In this document: positions 17,595 to 24,928 of the stretch, one piece after another
Layout of the letters: each line of letters begins with the position of its first letter
Position numbering within the stretch: position 1 is the stretch's first letter
Origin: Pseudomonas pergaminensis
GTDB taxonomy: Bacteria > Pseudomonadota > Gammaproteobacteria > Pseudomonadales > Pseudomonadaceae
Direction of reading: 5' to 3'
DNA length: 64,000 nucleotides
Assembly (NCBI RefSeq): GCF_024112395.2
Contig: NZ_CP078013.2
Location: forward strand, 4,960,001 to 5,024,000
Made by a program: the position numbers and the translations under genes
The notes under the pieces: model-generated
What the model was told of the DNA's origin: nothing
The model's database searches: none
What the model saw: only the letters and a program-made list of their open reading frames with translations

Positions 17595-18620
17595 CTACCG
17601 TTTCGGCAGTGCGGCGATTGCATCCACCGACTGGCGAATCAGCGCCGGCCCCTTGTAGATGAAGCCGGAGTACAACTGCACCAGGCTGGCACCCGCAGCA
17701 ATCTTCTCGGCGGCATGCTTGCCTTCGGTGATACCACCCACCGCGATGATCGGCAAACGCCCGGCCAGTTCGGCAGCCAGCACCTTGACGATGTGGGTAC
17801 TCTTGTCGCGCACCGGCGCACCCGACAGGCCGCCTGCTTCGTCGCCATGGGACAAGCCTTCGACGCCTGCGCGGCTGAGGGTAGTGTTGGTTGCGATCAC
17901 CGCGTCCATACCCGAATCCACCAGGGCCTGGGCCACCAGCACGGTTTCTTCGTCGCTCATGTCCGGGGCAATCTTGATCGCCAACGGCACGCGCTTGCCA
18001 TGACGCACGGCCAGGTCTTCCTGGCGCTGGCGCAGGGCTTCGAGCAGTTGCTTGAGGGAGTCGCCAAACTGGAGGCTGCGCAGGCCCGGGGTGTTGGGCG
18101 AGCTGACGTTGACCGTGACATAGCTGGCGTGGGCGTAGACCTTGTCCAGGCAGATCAGGTAGTCATCCACCGCACGCTCAACTGGCGTGTCGAAGTTCTT
18201 GCCGATGTTGATACCCAGGATGCCCTTGTACTTCGCGGCTTGAACCCGCGACAGCAAGTGATCGACGCCCAGGTTGTTGAAGCCCATGCGATTAATGATC
18301 GCCTCGGCTTCTGGCAGGCGAAAAATACGCGGCTTGGGGTTGCCTGGCTGTGGCCGTGGGGTCACGGTGCCAATTTCGACAAAGCCGAAACCCAACTGTG
18401 CGAAACCATCGATGGCCGCGCCGTTCTTATCGAGGCCCGCCGCCAGCCCGACCGGGTTGGGGAAATCGAGCCCCATCACCGAGACCGGCATTTTTGCCGG
18501 TGCCTTGCATACCAGGCCATTGAGCCCCAGGCGGCCACCGGCACCGATCAGGTCCAGGGACAGATCGTGGGAGGTTTCCGGGGAGAGTTTGAACAACAGC
18601 TGGCGGGCCAGGGTATACAT
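17595..18620 (-). CDS. pyrD: Dihydroorotate dehydrogenase (quinone), class 2
   Basis: Membrane-associated flavoenzyme of pyrimidine synthesis that oxidises dihydroorotate to orotate with quinone. The 341-residue length, the N-terminal amphipathic helix ([20 protein letters not shown]) and catalytic serine motif [14 protein letters not shown] are typical of class 2. ATG 18620 gives the family N-terminus. It lies immediately downstream (on the minus strand) of the type III secretion remnant. Confidence 0.95.
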   Translation of the reverse strand: MYTLARQLLFKLSPETSHDLSLDLIGAGGRLGLNGLVCKAPAKMPVSVMGLDFPNPVGLAAGLDKNGAAIDGFAQLGFGFVEIGTVTPRPQPGNPKPRIFRLPEAEAIINRMGFNNLGVDHLLSRVQAAKYKGILGINIGKNFDTPVERAVDDYLICLDKVYAHASYVTVNVSSPNTPGLRSLQFGDSLKQLLEALRQRQEDLAVRHGKRVPLAIKIAPDMSDEETVLVAQALVDSGMDAVIATNTTLSRAGVEGLSHGDEAGGLSGAPVRDKSTHIVKVLAAELAGRLPIIAVGGITEGKHAAEKIAAGASLVQLYSGFIYKGPALIRQSVDAIAALPKR

Positions 18621-18706
18621 GGGCGGGCTAGACTCGGATGGCGGCGAAAGGTGGCGGCGATTATAGCCGGGGTCACGGGTAGCGCGCGAGGCGTGAACCT
18701 CAATCA

Positions 18707-19168
18707 TCAGTAGCGATGCGCTACCAACTGCTCGTAATACGCCCAGATTTTCTCGGCATACTGCCTGCGCAACGCCTCACGCTCTGGACCGGAACCCGGG
18801 CCTGCGTTGTAGGCACCCACCGCCGTCCAGTTGTAGCCAAAGCGCTGGATGAATTCGGCGAGAATCGACGCGCCCACCTCAACCGACAGGCAGGGCTCAT
18901 TGAGCAACCGATCCTCGGTTATGCCTTGCTTGAGCAAGCGCGGCAAGTGGATGCTGTTGATCTGCATCAGGCCGATATCTCGGGTGCCATTGCGGTTGGT
19001 GTGATTCATCGCCTGCGCACGGAAGCCCGATTCCACGGCGGCGATCGCTTGCAGCAACTCGGGCTCGATATTGTGTTGGCTGGCAGCCTGCTCCCAGCAA
19101 AATGCCATGACGTGATTGCTGGCCATCGCCACGCTCAACACCAGGGCCTTGCTCCAGAACCTAGCCAT
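18707..19168 (-). CDS. IagB/IpgF-like specialised lytic transglycosylase
   Basis: A 153-residue periplasmic muramidase predicted to open peptidoglycan locally for a secretion apparatus. It has a signal peptide (about 1-22, ending HVMA) and one SLT domain with the catalytic glutamate in [21 protein letters not shown] and [11 protein letters not shown]. Size and architecture match IagB/IpgF proteins of Inv-Mxi-Spa type III systems rather than housekeeping transglycosylases. Its first 8 bases overlap the end of the HilA-like gene, the same adjacency as hilA-iagB in Salmonella SPI-1. The start codon and its GGTGAAG leader lie in a 15-base tandem repeat. Confidence 0.85.
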   Translation of the reverse strand: MARFWSKALVLSVAMASNHVMAFCWEQAASQHNIEPELLQAIAAVESGFRAQAMNHTNRNGTRDIGLMQINSIHLPRLLKQGITEDRLLNEPCLSVEVGASILAEFIQRFGYNWTAVGAYNAGPGSGPEREALRRQYAEKIWAYYEQLVAHRY

Positions 19169-19595
19169 GCTTCACCAAGCCATGCTTCACCAAGCCCTGT
19201 TTCACCGAGCCGTGGCTGACCTGGCCGCAGGACGAGCACACATGTTCCATACGATCCAGCGCCTGGCCCTCGCTTCGCACCGGGCAGGTAAAGCGGTAGC
19301 CTCGACCGTAGATCGTCTTGATAAACCCCTTGTCGGCTCCCAGGTACTTGCGCAGCGAGTAAATACAGCGAGTCAGCGACTCCTCGGCAACTTCCCCCTG
19401 GGGCCAGGCCTGCTCCAGCAGCCGATCCTTGGTCATCAACACGCCGCCAGACACCAACAGCAGCCGCAACACCTGCCACTCTTTGGGCGGTAGCTGAACG
19501 TCAGTCCCCGCCCCCGTCAGCCGACCATCGCCATGCAGGGCCCAGCACGCAAAAAACAGGGGAGTCGTCGTCCCTCCCTCACTCACCCTAGCCAT
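19161..19595 (-). CDS. HilA-like winged-helix regulator, DNA-binding domain only
   Basis: A 144-residue protein whose residues about 10-108 form an OmpR/PhoB-type C-terminal winged helix (LPPKEWQVLRLLL; VAEESLTRCIYSLRKYLG; IKTIYGRGYRF). There is no receiver domain. HilA of Salmonella has this domain at its N-terminus followed by some 400 more residues; here only about 35 residues follow, including CSSCGQ and a repetitive tail encoded by 15-base repeats. It is either a truncated HilA relative or a minimal regulator. The neighbouring IagB-like, SpoA and secretin genes support the first view. Confidence 0.75.
   Translation of the reverse strand: MARVSEGGTTTPLFFACWALHGDGRLTGAGTDVQLPPKEWQVLRLLLVSGGVLMTKDRLLEQAWPQGEVAEESLTRCIYSLRKYLGADKGFIKTIYGRGYRFTCPVRSEGQALDRMEHVCSSCGQVSHGSVKQGLVKHGLVKHG
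19166..19225. repeat. Four 15-base tandem repeats, progressively degenerate
   Basis: CATGCTTCACCAAGC is exact at 19166-19180 and 19181-19195, then CCTGTTTCACCGAGC (19196-19210) and CGTGGCTGACCTGGC (19211-19225) are diverged copies. On the minus strand they encode the C-terminal tail of the HilA-like protein and the start region of the transglycosylase gene. Confidence 0.85.
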
Positions 19596-19750
19596 TATTA
19601 CCTCGGCATCCGACTACTGACATTGAAGTCCTCATTTTCATTACTGGCTCAGGTATCCATGCCACGACTATAAGAACCTGCCTCACGACTCACCCTAGGA
19701 AAAAGCCCATACCTCCACCGGTTTTGGACACGCACATGTAGGACGCTTCA

Positions 19751-19975
19751 CTACCCACCCTCGCCTGGCAGCCAGGCCTCATACACCTCATGCAACTCAA
19801 CCCCTAGCCGGTCCTCCAATTGCACCAACTCGCCCAAGGCCATCAAGTGCCCATTAACCCGAACCTCCACGCAGTGAATGACCTGCGGCGCCAACGGTAA
19901 GACCTTCCCTGGGGCAAAGGCCGCCAGGCGCCTGCGGCTGATCAGTTGTTCCTGTAGAAGTATTTCCAGATGCAT
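19751..19975 (-). CDS. Stand-alone SpoA domain (C-terminal piece of an SctQ/SpaO C-ring protein)
   Basis: A 74-residue protein with the SpoA pattern: PGKVLPLAPQV, VRVNGHLMALGELVQLEDRLGVELHEV. This is the C-terminal domain of SctQ/SpaO/FliN, which builds the sorting platform of type III systems. Full SctQ proteins have about 300 residues; no N-terminal part is present. An ATG at 19975 has AAGG about 10 bases upstream, so it may be translated on its own, like the internally initiated SctQ-C of other systems. It follows the secretin gene by 15 bases on the same strand. Confidence 0.7.
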   Translation of the reverse strand: MHLEILLQEQLISRRRLAAFAPGKVLPLAPQVIHCVEVRVNGHLMALGELVQLEDRLGVELHEVYEAWLPGEGG

Positions 19976-19990
19976 GGGTTAAAACCTTGT

Positions 19991-21418
19991 TCACTGTGAG
20001 ACATCGCGCTCCTGCCGAACAAATGCACGCCGGACACGCTCGTATTGCGTAGCCGTCAACGGCGGTGGCCCTACGCCCCCGAACGCCTGATTCAACTCAC
20101 TGCCCACCGCCTTTGCCTGGATCACGAACAGCCGCACCTGCGTCGAGCCCCCCGTCCGCTCTCGATGAAAGGCGCCCAGCCATAGCCGTCTGCCCTGGGG
20201 TAAGCGCACCACACTGTTGACGTTCATCTGCCCCACCGCCGTGTTTTTTTCCCGTCGCCCCGCCTCACTCACCTGGCGCCCCTCTTCAACCTCAAGGCGC
20301 ATCTCGATCTGGTTAGCCTCGACAAATCGCGGTAATACGCTGACCTCGGTGCCATAGCGCACAGGTTTCCAATCAGTCCGGTCACTGCCAGGAGTGGGCA
20401 GATAGAACGTGTGGTTGTCCTGAAACACCGCAGGCACATTCTCTTGAGTAAGAATTACCGGCAACGTCGCCACCTTCGCTCGCCGTCGACGCTCCAATGC
20501 GCCGATCTTGGCCATCAGTTGGCTATCCTCCAGTGGGGCCAGGACTCGCGTGGACGACGCGTTGGTTTCCCCTTCCCCTTCCAGGCCCAGCTTCTTCAGT
20601 TCAGCGCGCTCCACATCCACTAGCCACAGCGAGACTTCGATGGGACGCTTGGGTATGTCGAGTTCCGCTACCAGTTTCTGGATGAAACTCACCTGCGCCG
20701 ACGTGCCCTTGATCAGCAGGCTGTTGCTGTCCGCGTAGGCGATCACGCCCACACGCTTGTCGGCCAACATGCCCTTGTGCTCGCTGGCCAGCAGGGTCTC
20801 AACCATCGACGCCATCCCCGGTACGGTGACCGGTTTGTCGCGCGTGCCGTACTCGCGGTCAGCTACATCGGTGTTGAACACTTGCATGACGGCAAAGGCC
20901 TGCTTGCCCACCCGCAGGTCGGCTCTTTGCCGGTCCATCAATTGGGCCAGGCGCAGTACCTGGTCGACATAATTGGGTGGCCCCGACACATAAAATGTTC
21001 GCCCCCCACTTTCGCGCAAGGGATGGCGAGACTCATCGATGCCCGAGCGGCGCATGAGGCTGCGCAGTCGATCGACGGATATATGCCGCAAGGTCACCGC
21101 CGAGCTCTTTGCCTCGTCAGCGTCATAGACATAGAGCGCTTGCCCGTCGCCGTACCAGATCAGCCCCTGTTGCCGCGCAAGATGCTCCAGGGCCTGTTGC
21201 GGTGCAGCAAAATCCAGCGTGGCGCTAAGGCGTTTACGGGCCACCGCCTGGCTGACAACGATGGGCAAGCCCAGTGGCTCCGAGAGCGCGGTAAATACGG
21301 TATGCAGGCTTTCGTCCTGTGCGGGATAGGGCTTGCCCGAGGCAAGCGCACCTGTCGACAGCAGCGCGGAAAATAGCGCGGCGAACCATAACCACCGGCA
21401 AAACCGGCGGCGGGGCAT
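19991..21418 (-). CDS. sctC: Type III secretion secretin, InvG/MxiD-like (SctC)
   Basis: Outer-membrane ring protein. From ATG 21418 it has 475 residues: signal peptide (MPRRRFCRWLWFAALF..., ending ALA), an N0 domain (about 30-85), N1 (about 90-150), an N3-like region (about 165-250) and a C-terminal secretin domain with TLPVILTQENVPAVFQDNHTFY and RLPQGRRLWLGAF. The frame stays open to ATG 21553; the shorter start is chosen for the signal peptide, though neither has a clear ribosome-binding site. It is a little shorter than InvG (about 560). No export apparatus, ATPase or needle genes accompany it here. Confidence 0.85.
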   Translation of the reverse strand: MPRRRFCRWLWFAALFSALLSTGALASGKPYPAQDESLHTVFTALSEPLGLPIVVSQAVARKRLSATLDFAAPQQALEHLARQQGLIWYGDGQALYVYDADEAKSSAVTLRHISVDRLRSLMRRSGIDESRHPLRESGGRTFYVSGPPNYVDQVLRLAQLMDRQRADLRVGKQAFAVMQVFNTDVADREYGTRDKPVTVPGMASMVETLLASEHKGMLADKRVGVIAYADSNSLLIKGTSAQVSFIQKLVAELDIPKRPIEVSLWLVDVERAELKKLGLEGEGETNASSTRVLAPLEDSQLMAKIGALERRRRAKVATLPVILTQENVPAVFQDNHTFYLPTPGSDRTDWKPVRYGTEVSVLPRFVEANQIEMRLEVEEGRQVSEAGRREKNTAVGQMNVNSVVRLPQGRRLWLGAFHRERTGGSTQVRLFVIQAKAVGSELNQAFGGVGPPPLTATQYERVRRAFVRQERDVSQ

Positions 21419-21691
21419 CGTTGCAGGTACGTCGGCATACACCGTGGGGTTTCCTGGGCGGTCTGGCATTGAAAGTGTCGCCATACTGAAAGGCCGCCCG
21501 GTTTCAATCTTGATGGAAAGTTGACGGCTGCCCGGCCGCGCCGCCCGTGGCATGTGCCTTGCTATGAACTCGGTATCAGAGCCCGCGCCAACGGCGGAGC
21601 GTGCTTACGGACAAAGGCGTCGTTACCCGCACTGGCTTGCATCGCCATCTGAGGGAACGACGCTTTTTTTTGAGTGAAAAGGTAGGTGTTG

Positions 21692-22918
21692 ATGAACGAT
21701 TCGGCAGGCAACAGCCCAATGAACGACCCGCTGGCCTGGGTCAACGGCAGCGATGCGCCGGAAAAGAGCAGCCTTGACCTGGGTTTCATGGCCTTGAGCG
21801 ACTGCGCCTCGATGGTGGTGGCGGCCACCCAGGGCTTCGCCCAACCCTACGGACTGACCCTGAACCTCAAGCGCCAATCGTCCTGGGCCAACCTGCGCGA
21901 CAAACTGGTCAGCGGCGAACTGGACGCCGCCCACAGCCTGTACGGGCTGATTTATGCAGTGCACCTGGGCATCGGCGGCGTTGCGCCCACCGACATGGCC
22001 GTGCTGATGGGGCTCAACCAAAACGGCCAGAGCATCAACCTGTCCCATGGCTTGCAGCAACAAGGCGTGATCACTCCTGAGGCGCTCGACCGCCACGTGC
22101 ACCAAAGCCGAACAAAACTGACCTTCGCCCAGACCTTTCCCACCGGCACCCATGCGATGTGGCTGTATTACTGGCTGGCGAGCCAAGGCATCCATCCGTT
22201 GCAGGATGTGGACAGCGTGGTGGTCCCGCCGCCGCAAATGGTTGCGCACCTGCAAGCCGGGCGTATCGATGGCTTCTGTGTCGGCGAACCCTGGTGCGCC
22301 AGCGCGGTGAAGCAGAACCAGGGCTTCACCCTGGCGACAACCCAAGCGATCTGGCCCGACCATCCGGAAAAGGTGCTCGGCTGCACCCAGGCATTTGTCG
22401 ACCAGTACCCCAACACGGCGCGCGTGCTGGTGATGGCGATTCTGGAGGCCAGCCGGTTTATCGAAGAAAGCAGCGAAAACCGCCGCTCCACCGCGCAATT
22501 GCTCAGTGGCCGCGAGTACCTCGACGCCCCACTCGACTGCATCGAGCCGCGCCTGCTGGGGGTCTATGACGATGGCCTGGGCAACCAGTGGCAGGATCCC
22601 CACGCCCTGCGCTTTTTTGCCGATGGTGAGGTGAACCTGCCTTACCTCTCCGACGGCATGTGGTTCATGACCCAGTTCCGGCGCTGGGGCCTGCTGCGCG
22701 AGGACCCCGACTACCTGGGCGTGGCCCGCCAGGTGCAGCAACTGGCGCTTTACCGCCAAGCGGCCGAGGTGCTGGGTATTACCGACAATGGCCAGGACAT
22801 GCGCAGCAGTCAGCTGATCGACGGCAAGGTCTGGGACGGCTCCGACCCCGCCAGCTACGCGCGCAGCTTCCGCCTGCATGCCCTGGCTGCCCCATCCAAC
22901 CGCCATGCCTTGCGCTGA
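21692..22918 (+). CDS. nasS: Cytoplasmic nitrate sensor NasS (NrtA/CmpA-like)
   Basis: A 408-residue relative of the nitrate-binding protein of ABC transporters (LGFMALSDCASMVVAA; GLNLNLKRQSSWANLRDKL-like region; PPPQMVAHLQAGRIDGFCVGEPW). It lacks a signal peptide or lipobox, as expected for NasS, which holds NasT inactive until nitrate binds. ATG 21692 is preferred over an upstream GTG because AAGGTAGG precedes it. It is 13 bases from nasT and divergent from the secretin gene. Confidence 0.9.
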   Translation: MNDSAGNSPMNDPLAWVNGSDAPEKSSLDLGFMALSDCASMVVAATQGFAQPYGLTLNLKRQSSWANLRDKLVSGELDAAHSLYGLIYAVHLGIGGVAPTDMAVLMGLNQNGQSINLSHGLQQQGVITPEALDRHVHQSRTKLTFAQTFPTGTHAMWLYYWLASQGIHPLQDVDSVVVPPPQMVAHLQAGRIDGFCVGEPWCASAVKQNQGFTLATTQAIWPDHPEKVLGCTQAFVDQYPNTARVLVMAILEASRFIEESSENRRSTAQLLSGREYLDAPLDCIEPRLLGVYDDGLGNQWQDPHALRFFADGEVNLPYLSDGMWFMTQFRRWGLLREDPDYLGVARQVQQLALYRQAAEVLGITDNGQDMRSSQLIDGKVWDGSDPASYARSFRLHALAAPSNRHALR

Positions 22919-22931
22919 CAGGAGGCTCCCG

Positions 22932-23507
22932 ATGCTGCGAATCCTGTTGATCAACGACACCCCGCGCAAGGTCGGCCGTCTCAGGGCGGCGCTGATCGAG
23001 GCCGGTTTTGAAGTGATCGATGAGTCCGGCCTGACCATCGACCTGCCCGCGCGCGTCGAAACGGTGCGCCCGGACGTCATCCTGATCGATACCGAGTCAC
23101 CGGGCCGCGACGTGATGGAGCAAGTAGTCCTGGTCAGCCGCGACCAACCCCGCCCCATCGTGATGTTTACCGACGAACATGACCCGAACGTGATGCGCCA
23201 GGCGATCAAGTCTGGCGTCAGCGCCTACATTGTCGAAGGCATCCAGGCCCAGCGACTGCAGCCGATCCTCGACGTGGCCATGGCCCGCTTCGAAAGCGAC
23301 CAGGCCTTGCGTGCCCAGCTCCAGGCGCGGGACCAGCAACTGGCCGAGCGCAAGCGTATCGAGCTGGCCAAGGGCATGTTGATGAAAATGAAGGACTGTA
23401 ACGAGGAAGAGGCCTACACCCTGATGCGCCGCCAAGCCATGAGCCGTCAGCAGAAGCTGATCCAGGTGGCGGAGCAGATCATCGCCATGAGTGAGTTGCT
23501 GGGCTGA
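22932..23507 (+). CDS. nasT: NasT ANTAR response regulator, transcription antiterminator
   Basis: A 191-residue protein with an N-terminal receiver-like domain (RILLINDTPRKVGRLRAAL; ILIDTES) and a C-terminal ANTAR domain (ERKRIELAKGMLMKMKD, then EEEAYTLMRRQAMSRQQKL). ANTAR domains bind paired RNA hexaloops and prevent terminator formation. AGGAGG lies upstream of the ATG at 22932. The leader downstream (23540-23621) contains the predicted RNA target, so the adjacent transporter operon is its likely target. Confidence 0.93.
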   Translation: MLRILLINDTPRKVGRLRAALIEAGFEVIDESGLTIDLPARVETVRPDVILIDTESPGRDVMEQVVLVSRDQPRPIVMFTDEHDPNVMRQAIKSGVSAYIVEGIQAQRLQPILDVAMARFESDQALRAQLQARDQQLAERKRIELAKGMLMKMKDCNEEEAYTLMRRQAMSRQQKLIQVAEQIIAMSELLG

Positions 23508-23539
23508 TTTGGCGCAGCTCTTGCTAAGGATTCATCACA

Positions 23540-23621
23540 GGTAGCCAACGGCGGTTGCCCCTCCACGACAAAGACGTCGCACACCCGGTTTGCCCTCGCG
23601 AACCCGGTGGCGGCGTTTTTT
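23540..23621 (+). promoter_or_regulatory. ANTAR dual-hexaloop antitermination leader with intrinsic terminator
   Basis: P1: GGTAGCC-AACGGC-GGTTGCC at 23540-23559, a 7-pair stem (two G-U) with a 6-base loop. P2: CGAC-AAAGAC-GTCG at 23566-23579, also a 6-base loop. Both loops have A at position 1 and G at position 4, the ANTAR consensus. The 3' arm of P2 is part of the terminator 5' arm (from 23574), which pairs with 23601-23615 and is followed by six T (23615-23621 region). NasT binding to P1-P2 should thus stop the terminator forming. Confidence 0.78.
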
Positions 23622-23627
23622 CGTTTT

Positions 23628-23645
23628 GGCCCCGGAGACGGGGCC
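23628..23645 (+). other. Perfect GC hairpin with GAGA tetraloop
   Basis: GGCCCCG-GAGA-CGGGGCC, a 7-pair stem closed by a GNRA-type loop, lies just after the attenuator and before the nitrate transporter gene. There is no T tract, so it is not a terminator. It may protect the processed 5' end; role unknown. Confidence 0.6.
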
Positions 23646-23716
23646 GGTGGGGCGGCCTTCGCCGGCTGTTCCATCACCAGGCCTTCTTACAAGACTCCCA
23701 ACCGTTGAGGTGCGTG

Positions 23717-24928
23717 ATGAAATCAAGCTTCTGGAAATCCGGGCACACCCCGACCCTGTTTGCCGCGTTCCTGTATTTCGACCTGAGCTTCATGGTCTGG
23801 TACCTGTTGGGCCCGTTGGCGGTGCAAATTGCTGCCGACCTGCACCTGACCACCCAACAGCGCGGCCTGGTGGTGGCGACGCCGATCCTCGCGGGTGCCG
23901 TGCTGCGTTTCCTGATGGGCATGCTGGCGGACAAGCTGTCGCCCAAGACCGCCGGCCTGATTGGCCAGGTGATAGTGATCTGCGCCCTGTTCGGCGCCTG
24001 GAAACTGGGAATCCACAGTTACGAGCAAGCCTTGCTGCTGGGCGTGTTCCTTGGCATGGCCGGCGCATCGTTTGCGGTTGCACTGCCGCTGGCCTCCCAA
24101 TGGTACCCGGCCGAACATCAGGGCAAGGCCATGGGCATTGCCGGCGCGGGCAACTCCGGTACGGTGTTTGCCGCGTTGCTGGCGCCGGTACTGGCTGCGG
24201 CATTTGGTTGGAGCAACGTCTTCGGCTTCGCCTTGATCCCGCTGGTGCTGACCCTGATCGTGTTTGCCTGGCTCGCGCGCAATGCGCCTGAACGGCCCAA
24301 AGCCAAGTCCATGGCCGACTACTTCAAAGCCCTGGGCGACCGTGACAGCTGGTGGTTCATGTTTTTCTACAGTGTGACGTTCGGCGGCTTTATCGGCCTG
24401 GCAAGTGCCCTGCCCGGTTACTTCAATGACCAGTACGGCCTCAGCCCGGTGACTGCCGGCTACTACACCGCCGCCTGTGTGTTCGGCGGCAGCCTGATGC
24501 GCCCGTTGGGCGGCGCCCTGGCAGATCGCTTCGGCGGGATCCGTACCCTCTTGGGCATGTACAGCGTGGCGGCGATCTGCATCGCGGCGGTGGGTTTCAA
24601 CTTGCCGAGTTCCTACGCGGCACTGGCCTTGTTCGTCTGCACCATGCTCGGCCTGGGTGCCGGCAATGGCGCAGTGTTCCAATTGGTGCCGCAGCGTTTC
24701 CGTCGCGAGATCGGCGTGATGACCGGCCTGATCGGCATGGCCGGCGGCATCGGCGGCTTCGCCCTGGCGGCCGGCATGGGGGCGATCAAACAAAGCACCG
24801 GCAGTTATCAGATGGCGCTTTGGCTGTTTGCCAGCCTGGGCGTGTTGGCCTGGTTCGGCCTGCATGGCGTGAAGCGCCGTTGGAGGACCACCTGGGGCTC
24901 GGCCGCCGTGACGGCTGCACGGGTCTGA
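23717..24928 (+). CDS. nasA: Nitrate/nitrite MFS transporter (NasA/NarK type)
   Basis: A 403-residue major-facilitator protein with 12 predicted membrane segments. The N-terminal FDLSFMVWYLLGPLA and the glycine-rich nitrate signature GAGNSGTVFAALLAPVLAAAFGW (split here: GAGNSG ... and later MAGGIGGFALAA) identify the nitrate porter family. The ATG at 23717 has GAGG seven bases upstream. Its stop overlaps the start of the kinase gene (ATGA), so the two are coupled. It is under the predicted NasT attenuator. Confidence 0.9.
   Translation: MKSSFWKSGHTPTLFAAFLYFDLSFMVWYLLGPLAVQIAADLHLTTQQRGLVVATPILAGAVLRFLMGMLADKLSPKTAGLIGQVIVICALFGAWKLGIHSYEQALLLGVFLGMAGASFAVALPLASQWYPAEHQGKAMGIAGAGNSGTVFAALLAPVLAAAFGWSNVFGFALIPLVLTLIVFAWLARNAPERPKAKSMADYFKALGDRDSWWFMFFYSVTFGGFIGLASALPGYFNDQYGLSPVTAGYYTAACVFGGSLMRPLGGALADRFGGIRTLLGMYSVAAICIAAVGFNLPSSYAALALFVCTMLGLGAGNGAVFQLVPQRFRREIGVMTGLIGMAGGIGGFALAAGMGAIKQSTGSYQMALWLFASLGVLAWFGLHGVKRRWRTTWGSAAVTAARV

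Noticed and set aside
19596-19750. Searched for the missing N-terminal part of SctQ or a further type III gene
   Set aside because: The short stretch has no frame with similarity to secretion proteins, so no feature is called.
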